NCBI GenBank assembly: GCA_023953845.1
Contig: JAMLJC010000001.1
Span: forward strand, 1,302,001 to 1,366,000
DNA from: Rhizobiaceae bacterium
Lineage (GTDB): Bacteria; Pseudomonadota; Alphaproteobacteria; Rhizobiales; Rhizobiaceae
DNA: 64,000 nt
Reading direction: 5' to 3'
This document shows positions 1 through 9,458 of this stretch, in pieces; position 1 is the first letter of the stretch, and each line of letters opens with the position of its first letter. Both the position numbers and the translations under genes were made by a program. The notes beneath the pieces are model-generated. The model was not told where the DNA came from, searched no databases, and saw only the letters and a list, made by a program, of their open reading frames with translations.

Positions 1-222
1 GGTCGCGAGAATCGTCCATGTGCCCGTGTCGGACACGAAGATTTCCATCACCGCGCTCTGGTTGACCATGCCCACCGCCATCGGCGTCTCGCGAAAATCC
101 TTCGAAAGCTTGCCGACAATATCGGCACGCACGCCACAGACCGGTGCTTCCTGGGAGAGTGCCGGGCTAGCGATGCAGAAACCTGTCAGAATGGCGGCTA
201 TGGAAATGGAAACACGGGTCAT
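1..222 (-). CDS. Exported protein, N-terminal part only (runs off the left edge)
   Basis: The first 74 codons of a minus-strand gene. The ATG at 222 has a strong AGGAGG ribosome site 6 bases upstream. The N-terminus reads as a classical Sec signal peptide (basic MTR, hydrophobic core, then ASPALSQ before the likely cleavage site), followed by a mature part starting EAPVCGVRADIVGKL with a cysteine close to the cleavage site. The remainder lies outside the window, so no function can be given. A small periplasmic protein is the safest description; the family is not recognised. Confidence 0.7.
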   Translation of the reverse strand, partial: MTRVSISIAAILTGFCIASPALSQEAPVCGVRADIVGKLSKDFRETPMAVGMVNQSAVMEIFVSDTGTWTILAT

Positions 223-420
223 GGCGACCTCCTGTCTGACGACTCGCAGCAGCCAGCGCCGCATCGAGGGCGTCGTCAGCCAAAGTCGAATTTGGTTCCT
301 TTCTCCACCTGATCGCCTCCCTGCGAACCGGCTGCGAATTCAAGGACTCACGCCTACCGACGTTCCATCACGTTTGGATTTCGCGATGTAACGTCCGGTG
401 ACCGATTTTCGCAGGACACT

Positions 421-450
421 AATAAAAAAGGCGGCCCGAAAGCCGCCTTT
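421..450 (-). terminator. Rho-independent terminator of the mmsA transcript
   Basis: A perfect 9-bp stem (427-435 with 442-450, arms AAAGGCGGC/GCCGCCTTT) with a six-base loop. Read on the minus strand it is followed by a T-rich run and lies 29 bases past the mmsA stop. Confidence 0.85.
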
Positions 451-478
451 CCTGCGTTTTGCTTAGCGAGCCGTGAGG

Positions 479-1984
479 TCAGTTCATCGTCGGAATAACG
501 AACTCCGCGCCGTCCTTGATGCCGCTCGGCCAGCGCGAGGTGACCGTCTTGGTCTTGGTGTAGAAGCGGAAGGCATCCGGGCCATGCTGGTTGAGGTCGC
601 CGAAGCCCGAGGCCTTCCAGCCGCCAAACGTGTAATAGGCGATCGGCACGGGGATCGGCACGTTGACGCCGACCATGCCGACCTGCACGCGGGACGCAAA
701 GTCGCGCGCGGCATCGCCGTCACGGGTGAAGATCGCAACGCCATTGCCCATCTCATGGTCGTTGGCAAGCTTGATGGCGTCCTCGTAGCGGGGCGCACGC
801 ACCACCGAGAGCACCGGCCCGAAGATCTCTTCCTTGTAGATGCGCATGTCGGGCGTAACGTTGTCGAACAGGCAGCCGCCGAGATAGTAGCCGTTCTCGT
901 AACCCTGCATCCTGAAATTGCGGCCGTCGACGACGAGCTTCGCGCCCTCCTGCACGCCGAGATCGACGTATCCTTTGACGCGGTCCAACGCCTGCTTCGT
1001 GACCAGCGGACCGTAGTCGGCACTGGAATCGGTCGACGGGCCGACCTTCAGGCTCTCGACGCGAGGGATGAGACGCTGCATCAAGCGGTTTGCCGTGTCC
1101 TCGCCGACCGGGACCGCGACGGAGATCGCCATGCAGCGCTCGCCGGCGGAGCCATAGCCGGCGCCGATCAGCGCGTCGACCGTCTGGTCCATGTCGGCGT
1201 CCGGCATGATGATCATGTGGTTCTTGGCGCCGCCGAAGCACTGGACGCGCTTTCCGGATGCGCAGCCGCGCGCATAGATATACTGCGCGATCGGCGTCGA
1301 GCCGACGAAGCCGATGGCCTTGATGTCCGGATCGTCGAGGATGGCGTCGACCACTTCCTTGTCGCCGTTGACGACGTTGAGGATGCCGGCCGGAAGGCCC
1401 GCCTCGATGAAGAGCTCCGCGATCCGCATCGGCACGCCGGGATCGCGCTCCGAAGGCTTCAGGATGAAGGCGTTGCCGCAGGCGATCGCCGGGGCGATCT
1501 TCCAGAGAGGGATCATCGCGGGAAAATTGAACGGCGTGATGCCGGCCACCACGCCGAGCGGCTGGCGCATCGAATAGACGTCGATGCCGGGGCCGGCGCC
1601 GTCGGTGAACTCGCCCTTCATCATATGCGGTGCACCGATGCAGACCTCGACCACTTCGAGGCCGCGCTGGATGTCGCCCTTGGCGTCGGCGATGGTCTTG
1701 CCGTGCTCGCGCGCCAGCAGTTCGGCGAGGCTGTCATATTCGCGCTGCACGAGTTCCAGGAACTTCATCAGCACGCGCACGCGACGCTGCGGGTTGGTGG
1801 CGGCCCATGCCGGCTGCGCCGCCTTGGCGTTCTCGACCGCGGCGCGCAGTTCGTCCTTCGAGCCGAGCGCGACCTTGCCGCGAACCGTGCCGTCCATAGG
1901 CTGCATCACGTCCTGCGTGCGCCCGCTGTTCGAGGCGACGCGCTTGCCGCCAATGAAATGCCCTACGACGTCCATGCCGCTCAC
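479..1984 (-). CDS. mmsA: CoA-acylating methylmalonate-semialdehyde dehydrogenase
   Basis: A 501-residue protein that converts (methyl)malonate semialdehyde, NAD+ and CoA into propionyl- or acetyl-CoA. It acts at the end of valine and myo-inositol catabolism. The ALDH fold is clear along the whole length: GITPFNFPAMIPLWKIAPA in the nucleotide region, FVGSTPIA, the catalytic cysteine in SAGERCMAISVAV, and KEEIFGPVLSVV towards the C-terminus. Length and motifs fit MmsA/IolA rather than a general ALDH. A LysR gene is transcribed divergently 145 bp away and is the obvious candidate regulator. The terminator downstream shows it is monocistronic. Confidence 0.95.
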   Translation of the reverse strand: MSGMDVVGHFIGGKRVASNSGRTQDVMQPMDGTVRGKVALGSKDELRAAVENAKAAQPAWAATNPQRRVRVLMKFLELVQREYDSLAELLAREHGKTIADAKGDIQRGLEVVEVCIGAPHMMKGEFTDGAGPGIDVYSMRQPLGVVAGITPFNFPAMIPLWKIAPAIACGNAFILKPSERDPGVPMRIAELFIEAGLPAGILNVVNGDKEVVDAILDDPDIKAIGFVGSTPIAQYIYARGCASGKRVQCFGGAKNHMIIMPDADMDQTVDALIGAGYGSAGERCMAISVAVPVGEDTANRLMQRLIPRVESLKVGPSTDSSADYGPLVTKQALDRVKGYVDLGVQEGAKLVVDGRNFRMQGYENGYYLGGCLFDNVTPDMRIYKEEIFGPVLSVVRAPRYEDAIKLANDHEMGNGVAIFTRDGDAARDFASRVQVGMVGVNVPIPVPIAYYTFGGWKASGFGDLNQHGPDAFRFYTKTKTVTSRWPSGIKDGAEFVIPTMN

Positions 1985-1992
1985 TCCCTTTC

Positions 1993-2006
1993 ATATCTGT
2001 GAATAT
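1993..2006. promoter_or_regulatory. Candidate LysR-type motif in the divergent mmsA/lysR promoter
   Basis: The 145-bp divergent gap contains ATATCTGTGAATAT, an AT-rich imperfect dyad with a T-N11-A pattern of the kind bound by LysR regulators. It lies only 9 bp ahead of the mmsA start. The motif is weak and assigned by position only. Confidence 0.25.
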
Positions 2007-2129
2007 TTGCATTTTCCGCTTTTGCGCCGGGCTTTGCAACGCGAGCGGGTGACAAACCGCTGTGCATGGAATAATCAACGGACAGGGCCTGAATGTGAAA
2101 TCACGCAACAATCGGAGCGCAACCGGCCG

Positions 2130-3011
2130 ATGAACTGGGACGACGTACGCATCTTTCTCGCTGTCGCGAGAGCGGGACAGATTCTTGGCGCGGCGAAACG
2201 GCTCGACCTCAACCACGCGACGGTATCGCGCCGGATCGCGGCGCTCGAGGAGTCTTTCCGCGCAAAGCTGTTCCGCCGCCTGACGACCGGCAGCGAACTG
2301 ACGCCGGCTGGCGAGCGCTTCCTCGCCATTGCCGAGCGCATCGAGGCCGAGATGATCGGAGCCCGCGCCGAGATCGCCGGGGAGGGAGAGGCGGTGTCGG
2401 GCACGGTGCGGATCGGCGCGCCCGACGGCTTCGGCGTCGCGTTTCTCGCGCCGCGGCTGGGAAAACTTGCCGAGCTTCATCCCGATCTCAAGGTTCAGCT
2501 CGTGCCGGTGCCTCGGTCCTTCTCCCTGTCCCGCCGCGAGGCCGACATAGCGATCACCACGGAGCGGCCGACCGAGGGACGGCTGGTTGCCGCCAAGCTT
2601 GTCGACTACACGCTCGGCCTCTACGCCTCGCGCGGCTACGCCGAGGCATATGGCTTGCCTGCCTCGCGCGCCGAACTGCCGCGTCACAGGCTGGTCGGCT
2701 ATGTGCCGGATCTGGTCATCAACCCGTCGCTGGACTACGCGGCCGAGTTCTCGCCGGAGTGGAATGCCGGCTTCATGATCTCCTCGGCGCTCGGCCAGAC
2801 CGAAGCGGTGCGTGCCGGCGCCGGTATCGGCGTGCTGCATGCCTTCATCGCCCGCGCCCTGCCTGAACTCGTGCCGGTGACATCCATCCCGCCGATCCGT
2901 CGCGCCTACTGGCTCGTCTACCACGAATCCGTTCGCGGCCTGTCGCGGATCGAGGTGGTGACAGGCTTCATCGCCAGGGCCGTCGAGGCGGACAAGGTGC
3001 TCTTCGGCTGA
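2130..3011 (+). CDS. LysR-family transcriptional regulator
   Basis: A 293-residue regulator. The N-terminal winged helix (MNWDDVRIFLAVARAGQ... LNHATVSRRIAALEE) is followed by a periplasmic-binding-like effector domain starting near residue 90 with SGTVRIGAPDGFGVAFLAPRL. The WDDVRIFLAV opening is typical of the subgroup often placed next to aldehyde dehydrogenases and oxidoreductases. The open frame extends well upstream, but ATG 2130 is where family similarity begins, so I place the start there. It is divergent from mmsA and probably controls it. The inducer cannot be told from sequence. Confidence 0.92.
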   Translation: MNWDDVRIFLAVARAGQILGAAKRLDLNHATVSRRIAALEESFRAKLFRRLTTGSELTPAGERFLAIAERIEAEMIGARAEIAGEGEAVSGTVRIGAPDGFGVAFLAPRLGKLAELHPDLKVQLVPVPRSFSLSRREADIAITTERPTEGRLVAAKLVDYTLGLYASRGYAEAYGLPASRAELPRHRLVGYVPDLVINPSLDYAAEFSPEWNAGFMISSALGQTEAVRAGAGIGVLHAFIARALPELVPVTSIPPIRRAYWLVYHESVRGLSRIEVVTGFIARAVEADKVLFG

Positions 3012-3023
3012 AGACGTCGTCGA

Positions 3024-4277
3024 TCAGCCGTAGCGTTCGATCGACAGGTCGCGCGTGTCGATGTCGGGTTTTCGGCCCGAAATAATGTCGGCAAGAACGC
3101 GCCCCGAGCCGCACGACATGGTCCATCCCAGCGTACCGTGTCCGGTGTTGAGATAGAGATTGGAGAACTTCGTCGCCCCGATGATCGGCGGGCCGTCCGG
3201 CGTCATGGGACGCAGACCGCACCAGAAGCTTGCGCGCGACAGGTCGCCGCCCCGCGGGAAAAGGTCGCCGACGGAATGTTCCAGTGTCGCGCGGCGCGCG
3301 TCGTGCAACCTGAGATCGTAGCCGGATATTTCGGCCGTGCCGCCGGCGCGGATGCGGTCGCCCAGCCGTGTGATCGCGACCTTGTAGGTCTCGTCCATCA
3401 CCGTCGATTCCGGTGCGCCGCCGGCATCGGTGATCGGCACGGTGATCGAATAGCCCTTCACCGGATAGACCGGAGCGGAGATGCCGATCTTGCGCAGCAG
3501 GATTGGCGAATAGCTCCCCAGCGCCACGACATAGGCGTCGGCAGTCAGGAGACCGGCGCTGGTCGCGACGCCGGCCACCTTGCCGCCCTCGACGACAATC
3601 CTGTCGATGTCCGTGCCGAACCGGAAGGTGACGCCGCGGCCGGCGGCATGCGAGGCGAGGCGCTCCGTGAACATCTGGCAGTCGCCGGTCTCGTCGCCGG
3701 GCAGCCTGAGACCGCCGACGAATTTTCCCTTCACCTTCGCCAGCGCCGGCTCGACCGCGATGCAGCCGGCCGGATCGAGCACCTCGTAAGGCACGCCGAA
3801 CTGCTTCAGCACCTCGATGTCGCCGCCCGTGCCCTTGAGCTGCTTTTCGGTGCGGAAGAGCTGCAACGTGCCCTGGCTGCGCTCGTCATAGGCGATGCCG
3901 GTCGCGGCGCGCAGTTCCTGAAGGCGGTCGCGGGCATATTCGGCGATCGGCACCATGCGCGCCTTGTTGACCGCGTAGCGTCCCGCCGTGCAGTTGCCGA
4001 GCATCTTGACGAGCCAGGACCACATATAGGGATCGAGTGCCGGGCGTACGACCAGCGGCCCGTGGCGCATCAGTAGCCATTTGATCGCCTTGACCGGCAC
4101 GCCCGGACCCGCCCATGGAGAGGAATAGCCGGGAGACACCTCGCCGGCATTGGCGAAGCTGGTTTCCAGCGCCGGCCCGGTGCGGCGCTCCACCACCGTC
4201 ACCTCGTGCCCGCCCTCCGCCAGATAGTGCGCGGTGGTGACGCCGATCACGCCGCTGCCCAGAATGAGAACCTTCAT
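3024..4277 (-). CDS. dadA: D-amino acid dehydrogenase small subunit (FAD-dependent)
   Basis: A 417-residue flavoprotein that oxidises D-amino acids, classically D-alanine to pyruvate, passing electrons to the respiratory chain at the inner membrane. The N-terminal dinucleotide fold (VLILGSGVIGVTTAHYLAE... VTVVERR) and the C-terminal FAD segment (GLRPMTPDGPPIIGATKFSNLYLNTGHGTLGW) are typical of DadA. It lies 18 bp downstream of an alanine racemase gene on the same strand, so the pair forms a catabolic L-Ala to D-Ala to pyruvate operon. The gene order (racemase first) is reversed compared with the enteric dadAX arrangement. Confidence 0.95.
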   Translation of the reverse strand: MKVLILGSGVIGVTTAHYLAEGGHEVTVVERRTGPALETSFANAGEVSPGYSSPWAGPGVPVKAIKWLLMRHGPLVVRPALDPYMWSWLVKMLGNCTAGRYAVNKARMVPIAEYARDRLQELRAATGIAYDERSQGTLQLFRTEKQLKGTGGDIEVLKQFGVPYEVLDPAGCIAVEPALAKVKGKFVGGLRLPGDETGDCQMFTERLASHAAGRGVTFRFGTDIDRIVVEGGKVAGVATSAGLLTADAYVVALGSYSPILLRKIGISAPVYPVKGYSITVPITDAGGAPESTVMDETYKVAITRLGDRIRAGGTAEISGYDLRLHDARRATLEHSVGDLFPRGGDLSRASFWCGLRPMTPDGPPIIGATKFSNLYLNTGHGTLGWTMSCGSGRVLADIISGRKPDIDTRDLSIERYG

Positions 4278-4295
4278 TGCCCTCTCCGATCCAGT

Positions 4296-5411
4296 TCAGG
4301 CGCCGACATAGCGGCGATGGAAACGGGCACCGAGCCCGGTCAGGATTTCATAGCCGATGGTGCCGGCATGTTCGGCAACCTGATCCACCGACTGCTGCGG
4401 GCCGATCAGGTCGACGAGATCGCCGGGTTTCAAGGCGCCGGGCGCCAGCGACGTGATGTCCAGTATGATGCTGTCCATCGAAACACGCCCCGCGAACGGC
4501 AGCCGCGCGCCCCTGAAGAAGGCCGCGCCCATGGCGCGCCGGTGCCACCCGTCGGCATAGCCGAGCGAGATGGTCGCGAGCCGCATGGTCGCGCGTGCGC
4601 GCGACGCGTAGCCGTAGCCGATGCCGACGCCGTCGCCGATCTCGCGTGTCTGCACCACCTTGGCCTGCAGGCGCACCACCGCCCGCATGGGATTGTCCAG
4701 CCCCGGTGTCGGGTTAATGCCGTAAAGTGCGGCACCCGGCCGCGCCAGATCGTAGTGGTAGGCGTCGCCGAGAAACACGCCGGACGAGTTGGCAAGCGAC
4801 GCGGGCGCCGGCGGAAGCAGACGCCGCAGGCGATCGAAACTCTCGCGCTGGAGCGCATTGGCAGGATTTTGCGGCTCGTCCGCACAGGCGAGATGGCTCA
4901 TGACGAGCCTGATGTCCAGGCCCGCCAGCCTTTCGGAATGCGCCGCCAGTTGCTCGACTTCGGACGGCACCATGCCGAGCCGCGACATGCCGCTGTCCAC
5001 CTGAAGCACGGCCGGCAGCGAACGACCCAGTATGCGCGCCAGCGCGGCCCAGCCGTGGGCCTGTTCGAGGCAGTTGAGCACCGGCGTGATGCGGGCTTCC
5101 GCGGCATAGGGTTCGGAGCCGGGGGAGAGTCCGTTCAGGACATAGATCGCGACATCGCGGTGCAAGGCTTGCCGCAAGGCGAGCGCTTCCGAGAGCTGCG
5201 CCGTGAAGAAGTGCGAGCAGCCCTCGCCGGACAGCGCGTCGGCGACCGCGACCGCACCGACGCCGTAGCCGTCTGCCTTGATGACGCCGGCACAGTCGGT
5301 GTTGCCAAGTCTTGCTTTGAGAATCCGGTAGTTCTCGCGGAGCGCGGCAATGTCGATGGTGAGAATGGCGCCAGCGATGATTTCGGAGGCGTCCGTCTGC
5401 GTTGAAGTCAA
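4296..5411 (-). CDS. alr: Alanine racemase (PLP enzyme)
   Basis: A 371-residue fold-III PLP enzyme interconverting L- and D-alanine. The PLP lysine is in GVIKADGYGVGA near residue 45. The second domain carries GIGYGYASRA and GRVSMDSIILDIT, corresponding to the catalytic-tyrosine and active-site segments. Placement directly ahead of dadA suggests the catabolic (dadX-type) role, feeding D-alanine to the dehydrogenase, though it could also supply D-alanine for peptidoglycan if it is the only racemase. The start at 5411 gives the normal family length. Confidence 0.94.
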   Translation of the reverse strand: MTSTQTDASEIIAGAILTIDIAALRENYRILKARLGNTDCAGVIKADGYGVGAVAVADALSGEGCSHFFTAQLSEALALRQALHRDVAIYVLNGLSPGSEPYAAEARITPVLNCLEQAHGWAALARILGRSLPAVLQVDSGMSRLGMVPSEVEQLAAHSERLAGLDIRLVMSHLACADEPQNPANALQRESFDRLRRLLPPAPASLANSSGVFLGDAYHYDLARPGAALYGINPTPGLDNPMRAVVRLQAKVVQTREIGDGVGIGYGYASRARATMRLATISLGYADGWHRRAMGAAFFRGARLPFAGRVSMDSIILDITSLAPGALKPGDLVDLIGPQQSVDQVAEHAGTIGYEILTGLGARFHRRYVGA

Positions 5412-5522
5412 TTCATCCCGCTCATGTCGTCAGTTGCACCGGTCGAGGGCCGCGCCAATACCAGCACAGGCTAGGCCGACGTATGCGACAAGGCAACTTT
5501 CCTGTTGGTCCTGCGCGGAATC

Positions 5523-6761
5523 TCAATCGTTGCCGTCGACCGGAAGCGGCAGGGCGGGTTCCGGCACGCGTTGCCACAAGAGCCACGCGACGATGGAGAT
5601 CAGGCCCATGGCCGGGATCACGGTAGCCAGCGCGGTGACAGGCTCGCCGATCAGCGCGCAAATCGAACCGCCCAGCAGGCCACCCCCCATCTGTACGAAA
5701 CCGCTCAGCGACGAGGCCGCGCCGGCATTCTGCGGGAACGGCGCGAGCACCGCCGTGGTGAGCGCCGGCGTCATGAAAGCGATACCGAAGGCGCCAAGCG
5801 CCACCGGACCCATGACATTGAACAGGCTCGGCGGCAGAAGATGAAGCAGGGCGAAGAGGAGGACAGCGCTGACGCCGACGAACACCAGGCCGATCGGCAC
5901 GAGGCGCATGGCGCCGATTCGCCCGATGAACTGTCGGACGGTAACGGCGCCCAGAAAATAGCCGCCCGTCTGCATCAGCATGGCGAGGCCGAACTGCGTG
6001 GCTGTCAGCCCGACGCGCTCCATCAGGATGAAGGGCAGAACCGTCGCCTGTGTGTAGAGCGCCCCGACCGCCGCGCCGAGCACGACACTGCACAGCACGA
6101 AATAGGGCGTGGCAAGCAGCATGCCGTAGGATTTCGCCAAAGCGCGCGGACGGATGCGGGAAAGATCGCGCTTGACCGTCTCGACGAGGCAGAAATGCAC
6201 GGCGACCATCAACCCGACGCCGACCGCGACCATCAGCAGGAAGATCGCGTGCCAGCCCGCGACCTCCATGGTGATGCCGCCGAGCGTCGGCGCGAAGGCC
6301 GGGCCGACCGCCAGGATCATCCCGATCAGGTTCATGATGCGCGCGGAGCGCTCCTTGGTGAACAGGTCGCGCACGACGGCGCGCGATACCGCGACGCCGA
6401 CCGCCGCGCCAAATCCCTGTATCAGCCGCGCCACGATCAACGCTTCTATGGTCGGCGCGACCAGCGCGATCAGCGAGCCGACCACGTAGATGCCGAGAAA
6501 GCCGAAGGTGACCGGCTTGCGACCGAGCCCGTCCGATAGCGGTCCACAGACAAGCTGCGCGAAGGCAAAACCGGCGAAGTAGACCGACAGCGTCATCTTC
6601 ACGGCCGCTTCGGTGGTGCCGAAAGCGTGCACGATCTCGGGCATGGCGGGCGTGAACAGCGACATCGAAATCGGGCCGATCGCGACGAGCGCCGCCCCGA
6701 TCAGTGAAACGCGCCGTTCGCTCATCACCGGCGCAACGGGCCGGACCGGCTGCATGTTCAT
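5523..6761 (-). CDS. Bcr/CflA-type MFS drug exporter
   Basis: A 412-residue inner-membrane protein with 12 predicted hydrophobic segments. FTPAMPEIVHAFGTTEAAVKMTLSVYFAGFA and QLVCGPLSDGLGRKPV are the characteristic N-terminal and loop 2-3 motifs of the Bcr/CflA multidrug-exporter family (proton antiporters). The ATG overlaps the stop of the marR gene by 4 bp, so the two are translationally coupled and probably co-regulated. The substrate is not predictable from sequence; the MarR partner suggests an aromatic or phenolic compound. Confidence 0.92.
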   Translation of the reverse strand: MNMQPVRPVAPVMSERRVSLIGAALVAIGPISMSLFTPAMPEIVHAFGTTEAAVKMTLSVYFAGFAFAQLVCGPLSDGLGRKPVTFGFLGIYVVGSLIALVAPTIEALIVARLIQGFGAAVGVAVSRAVVRDLFTKERSARIMNLIGMILAVGPAFAPTLGGITMEVAGWHAIFLLMVAVGVGLMVAVHFCLVETVKRDLSRIRPRALAKSYGMLLATPYFVLCSVVLGAAVGALYTQATVLPFILMERVGLTATQFGLAMLMQTGGYFLGAVTVRQFIGRIGAMRLVPIGLVFVGVSAVLLFALLHLLPPSLFNVMGPVALGAFGIAFMTPALTTAVLAPFPQNAGAASSLSGFVQMGGGLLGGSICALIGEPVTALATVIPAMGLISIVAWLLWQRVPEPALPLPVDGND

Positions 6762-7228
6762 GCGGCGGAACTCTGCTGACCACCTGCGCGGGACTCGGCG
6801 AGATTGTCGCGCGCGGCGCGCAGCAACGTCATGAATCGTTCCCAGTCCCTGCCCCCGATACCTCCGGACGCCACGAGGCGCGTGTCGAGCGCCAGCGCCT
6901 TGATCTTGCCAAGCACCTCACCCGCCGTTTCGGTCACCTGCACCAGCTTGGCCCGGCGATCGGTCGGATCGGCCACGCGGCGCACAAGCTGCTTGGCCTC
7001 CAGCCGGTCGAGGAAGCCGGTGACGGTCATGGCCTCGACACCGATCCGTTCGGCGAGGACATTCTGCCGGACCATCCCGGCGCGCGCCGCATGCGCCAGC
7101 ACCCTCGCCTCGCCCGGCGTCACGCCAAGACCGGCCTCCGCGACGCGCCGGTCGAACTCCGCGCGAACCAGGCGTGCTAAGTCGGTCACGAGAAACCCGA
7201 AGCTCTCCGGATCGACGTTTTGGGACAT
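6758..7228 (-). CDS. MarR-family transcriptional regulator
   Basis: A 156-residue winged-helix repressor. The order expected of MarR proteins is visible: TPGEARVLAHAARAG, then the recognition segment RIGVEAMTVTGFLDRLEAKQLVRRVADPTDRRAKLVQVTE with the wing, then a dimerising C-terminal helix. It is the first gene of a two-gene unit with the MFS exporter (4-bp overlap). The AT-rich palindromes immediately upstream look like its own operator, giving a standard self-repressing efflux switch. Confidence 0.92.
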   Translation of the reverse strand: MSQNVDPESFGFLVTDLARLVRAEFDRRVAEAGLGVTPGEARVLAHAARAGMVRQNVLAERIGVEAMTVTGFLDRLEAKQLVRRVADPTDRRAKLVQVTETAGEVLGKIKALALDTRLVASGGIGGRDWERFMTLLRAARDNLAESRAGGQQSSAA

Positions 7229-7235
7229 CTTTGGC

Positions 7236-7262
7236 CTTATAATAAGTCTACCTTACAATAAG
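7236..7262. promoter_or_regulatory. Tandem palindromic operator upstream of marR
   Basis: CTTAT-A-ATAAG (7236-7246), a perfect odd-length palindrome, is followed by a one-mismatch copy CTTACAATAAG (7252-7262). The copies are 16 bp apart, 8 bp before the marR start codon and in a markedly AT-rich patch. Position and symmetry fit MarR autorepression. The same interval could affect the rightward oligopeptidase gene. Confidence 0.6.
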
Positions 7263-7363
7263 ATTGGCTTAGTATAGCAGTGGCTGCCGGTCAAGACGGG
7301 TTGCGGCGCGCTCGATGCCGGCCTACATCCGCTCGGCATCGAACGACCAGGAACGACCAGCCC

Positions 7364-9412
7364 GTGACCGAAACAGTCAATCTCGCCAGCCATCCTCTGA
7401 CCCGTTGGACCGGCTCGCTCGGCCTGCCAGACTTCTCCCGCATTGGCGACGGCGATTTCGGGCCGGTCTTCGACGCGGCGCTTGCCGCGCATCAGACCGA
7501 AATCGAGGCGATCGCCGGCAATTCCGCCGCGCCGACGATCGAGAACACGTTGACCGCGCTGGAACTTTCGGGTGATGCGCTCGATCGCGTCTCCGCGATT
7601 TTCTGGTGCCGCGCCGGCGCCCACACCAACGAAGCGATCCAGGCTCTGGAGCGCGACATATCGCCGAAGATGGCGCGCCACTACTCGGCGATCTCGATGA
7701 ACGAAAAACTGTTCGCGCGCATCGACGACCTTTATCGGCGCCGCGAGGAGCTGAAGCTCGATCCGGAAACGCTGCGCGTGCTGGAGAAGTCGTGGAAGGG
7801 CTTCGTGAAATCCGGCGCGAAGCTGGATGCGGCCGGCAAGAAGCGGCTGGCGGCGATCAATGAGGAGCTCGCCTCGCTCGGCGCGCGGTTCGGCCAGAAC
7901 GTGCTGGCCGACGAGCGCGACTGGGCGCTGTTCATCGAGGAGGCGGACCTCGCCGGTATTCCCGATTTCCTGAGGAGCGCCATGGCGCAGGCCGCCGAGT
8001 CGCGTGGCCGGAAGGGCCGCTACGCCGTGACGCTCTCGCGGTCGATCTACGAGCCCTTCACCACATTCTCGATCCGCCGCGACCTGCGCGAGAAGGCGTT
8101 TCGGGCCTTCACCATGCGCGGCCAGAATGGCGGCGAAACCAACAACACCGAAGTGGTGCGCGACACGCTCAGGCTGCGCGCTGAAAAGGCCAGGCTGGTC
8201 GGCTACGAGACCTATGCCGCGCTGAAGCTTGACGACACCATGGCCAAGAAGCCGCAGGCCGTGATGGATCTGCTCAATCCGGTATGGGAAAAGGCTCGCG
8301 CCAGAGCCGAGGCCGATGCGGCGGAACTCGGCCGTATCGCCGTATCGGAGGGCGCGAACGAGAAGATCGCGGCGTGGGACTGGCGCTTCTATCAGGAGAA
8401 GCTTCGCGCCGAGAAATACGCCTTCGACGAGGCGGAACTAAAGCCCTATCTCCAGCTCGAACGCGTCATCGAGGCCTGCTTCGACGTCGCGCAGCGCCTG
8501 TTCGGCCTCACCTTCGTCGAGAAGCATGGCATCCCGGCCTGGCACGAGGACGTGCGGGTGTTCGCCGTCAGAAATGCCGACGGCAGCGAGCGCGGCCTCT
8601 TCCTCGCCGACTATTTCGCGCGCCCGTCGAAACGTTCCGGCGCATGGATGAGCTCGCTGCAGTCCGGCTACAGGCTTGGCGACGGCTCTACGCCGATCAT
8701 CTACAACATAATGAATTTCGCCAAGCCGCCGGCCGGCGAGCCCGCTCTGCTTTCGGTCGACGAGGCGAAGACGCTCTTTCACGAATTCGGCCATGCGCTG
8801 CATGGCATGCTGACCGAGGTCACCTGGCCGTCTGTCGCGGGCACCTCGGTGAGCCGCGATTTCGTGGAACTGCCTTCCCAGCTTTACGAGCACTGGCTCA
8901 CCGTGCCCGCCATTCTGGAAAAGCATGCACGCCACTATCGCACCGGCCAGCCCATGCCGAAGGAGCTTGTCGACAAGATGCTGGCGGCGCGCAATTTCGC
9001 CGCCGGCTTCAACACCGTCGAATTCACCTCTTCGGCGCTGGTCGACATGGCCTATCACTCGCGGCCCGACGCGCCCACGGACCCGCTCGGCTTCGAGGCG
9101 GAGACACTGAAGAAGCTCGATATGCCGGACGCCATTGTCATGCGTCACCGTACCCCCCACTTCCTGCACGTGTTTTCCGGCGACGGCTATTCGGCCGGTT
9201 ACTACTCCTACATGTGGTCGGAAGTGCTCGACGCCGACGCATTCCAGGCCTTCGAGGAAACGGGCGATCCGTTCAATCCGCAAATGGCCGAGAAGCTGCG
9301 CCTGAACATCTACGCGGCGGGCGGCTCGAAGGACCCCGAAGAGCTTTATCTGTCGTTCAGGGGCAAGATGCCCACGGCCGACGCCATGATGGCGAAGCGC
9401 GGACTGGCCTGA
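7364..9412 (+). CDS. M3-family zinc metallopeptidase (peptidyl-dipeptidase Dcp / oligopeptidase A type)
   Basis: A roughly 682-residue cytoplasmic oligopeptidase that would clip short peptides. The zinc motif HEFGHALHGML lies near residue 473, with the downstream glutamate in the conserved FVELPSQLYEHW segment and the substrate-loop region HVFSGDGYSAGYYSYMWSEVLDADAF near the C-terminus. The reading frame is open from 7280, but I place the start at GTG 7364, because family similarity begins with MTETVNLASHPL and the preceding codons are low-complexity arginine-rich. Length and the C-terminal block fit Dcp. It is monocistronic and divergent from marR. Confidence 0.92.
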   Translation: MTETVNLASHPLTRWTGSLGLPDFSRIGDGDFGPVFDAALAAHQTEIEAIAGNSAAPTIENTLTALELSGDALDRVSAIFWCRAGAHTNEAIQALERDISPKMARHYSAISMNEKLFARIDDLYRRREELKLDPETLRVLEKSWKGFVKSGAKLDAAGKKRLAAINEELASLGARFGQNVLADERDWALFIEEADLAGIPDFLRSAMAQAAESRGRKGRYAVTLSRSIYEPFTTFSIRRDLREKAFRAFTMRGQNGGETNNTEVVRDTLRLRAEKARLVGYETYAALKLDDTMAKKPQAVMDLLNPVWEKARARAEADAAELGRIAVSEGANEKIAAWDWRFYQEKLRAEKYAFDEAELKPYLQLERVIEACFDVAQRLFGLTFVEKHGIPAWHEDVRVFAVRNADGSERGLFLADYFARPSKRSGAWMSSLQSGYRLGDGSTPIIYNIMNFAKPPAGEPALLSVDEAKTLFHEFGHALHGMLTEVTWPSVAGTSVSRDFVELPSQLYEHWLTVPAILEKHARHYRTGQPMPKELVDKMLAARNFAAGFNTVEFTSSALVDMAYHSRPDAPTDPLGFEAETLKKLDMPDAIVMRHRTPHFLHVFSGDGYSAGYYSYMWSEVLDADAFQAFEETGDPFNPQMAEKLRLNIYAAGGSKDPEELYLSFRGKMPTADAMMAKRGLA

Positions 9413-9458
9413 GGCGGAACGCGCCGCGCCTGATAAATCAGCAACTTGGGATTTCGAC

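Noticed and set aside
473..2002. 509-codon plus-strand frame opposite mmsA
   Set aside because: Exact antisense of a clear ALDH gene; His/Arg/Asp-rich translation typical of GC-rich shadow frames.
7341..7360. Direct duplication GAACGACCAG GAACGACCAG before the oligopeptidase start
   Set aside because: A single tandem 10-mer with no symmetry; a chance or slippage duplication is more likely than an operator.
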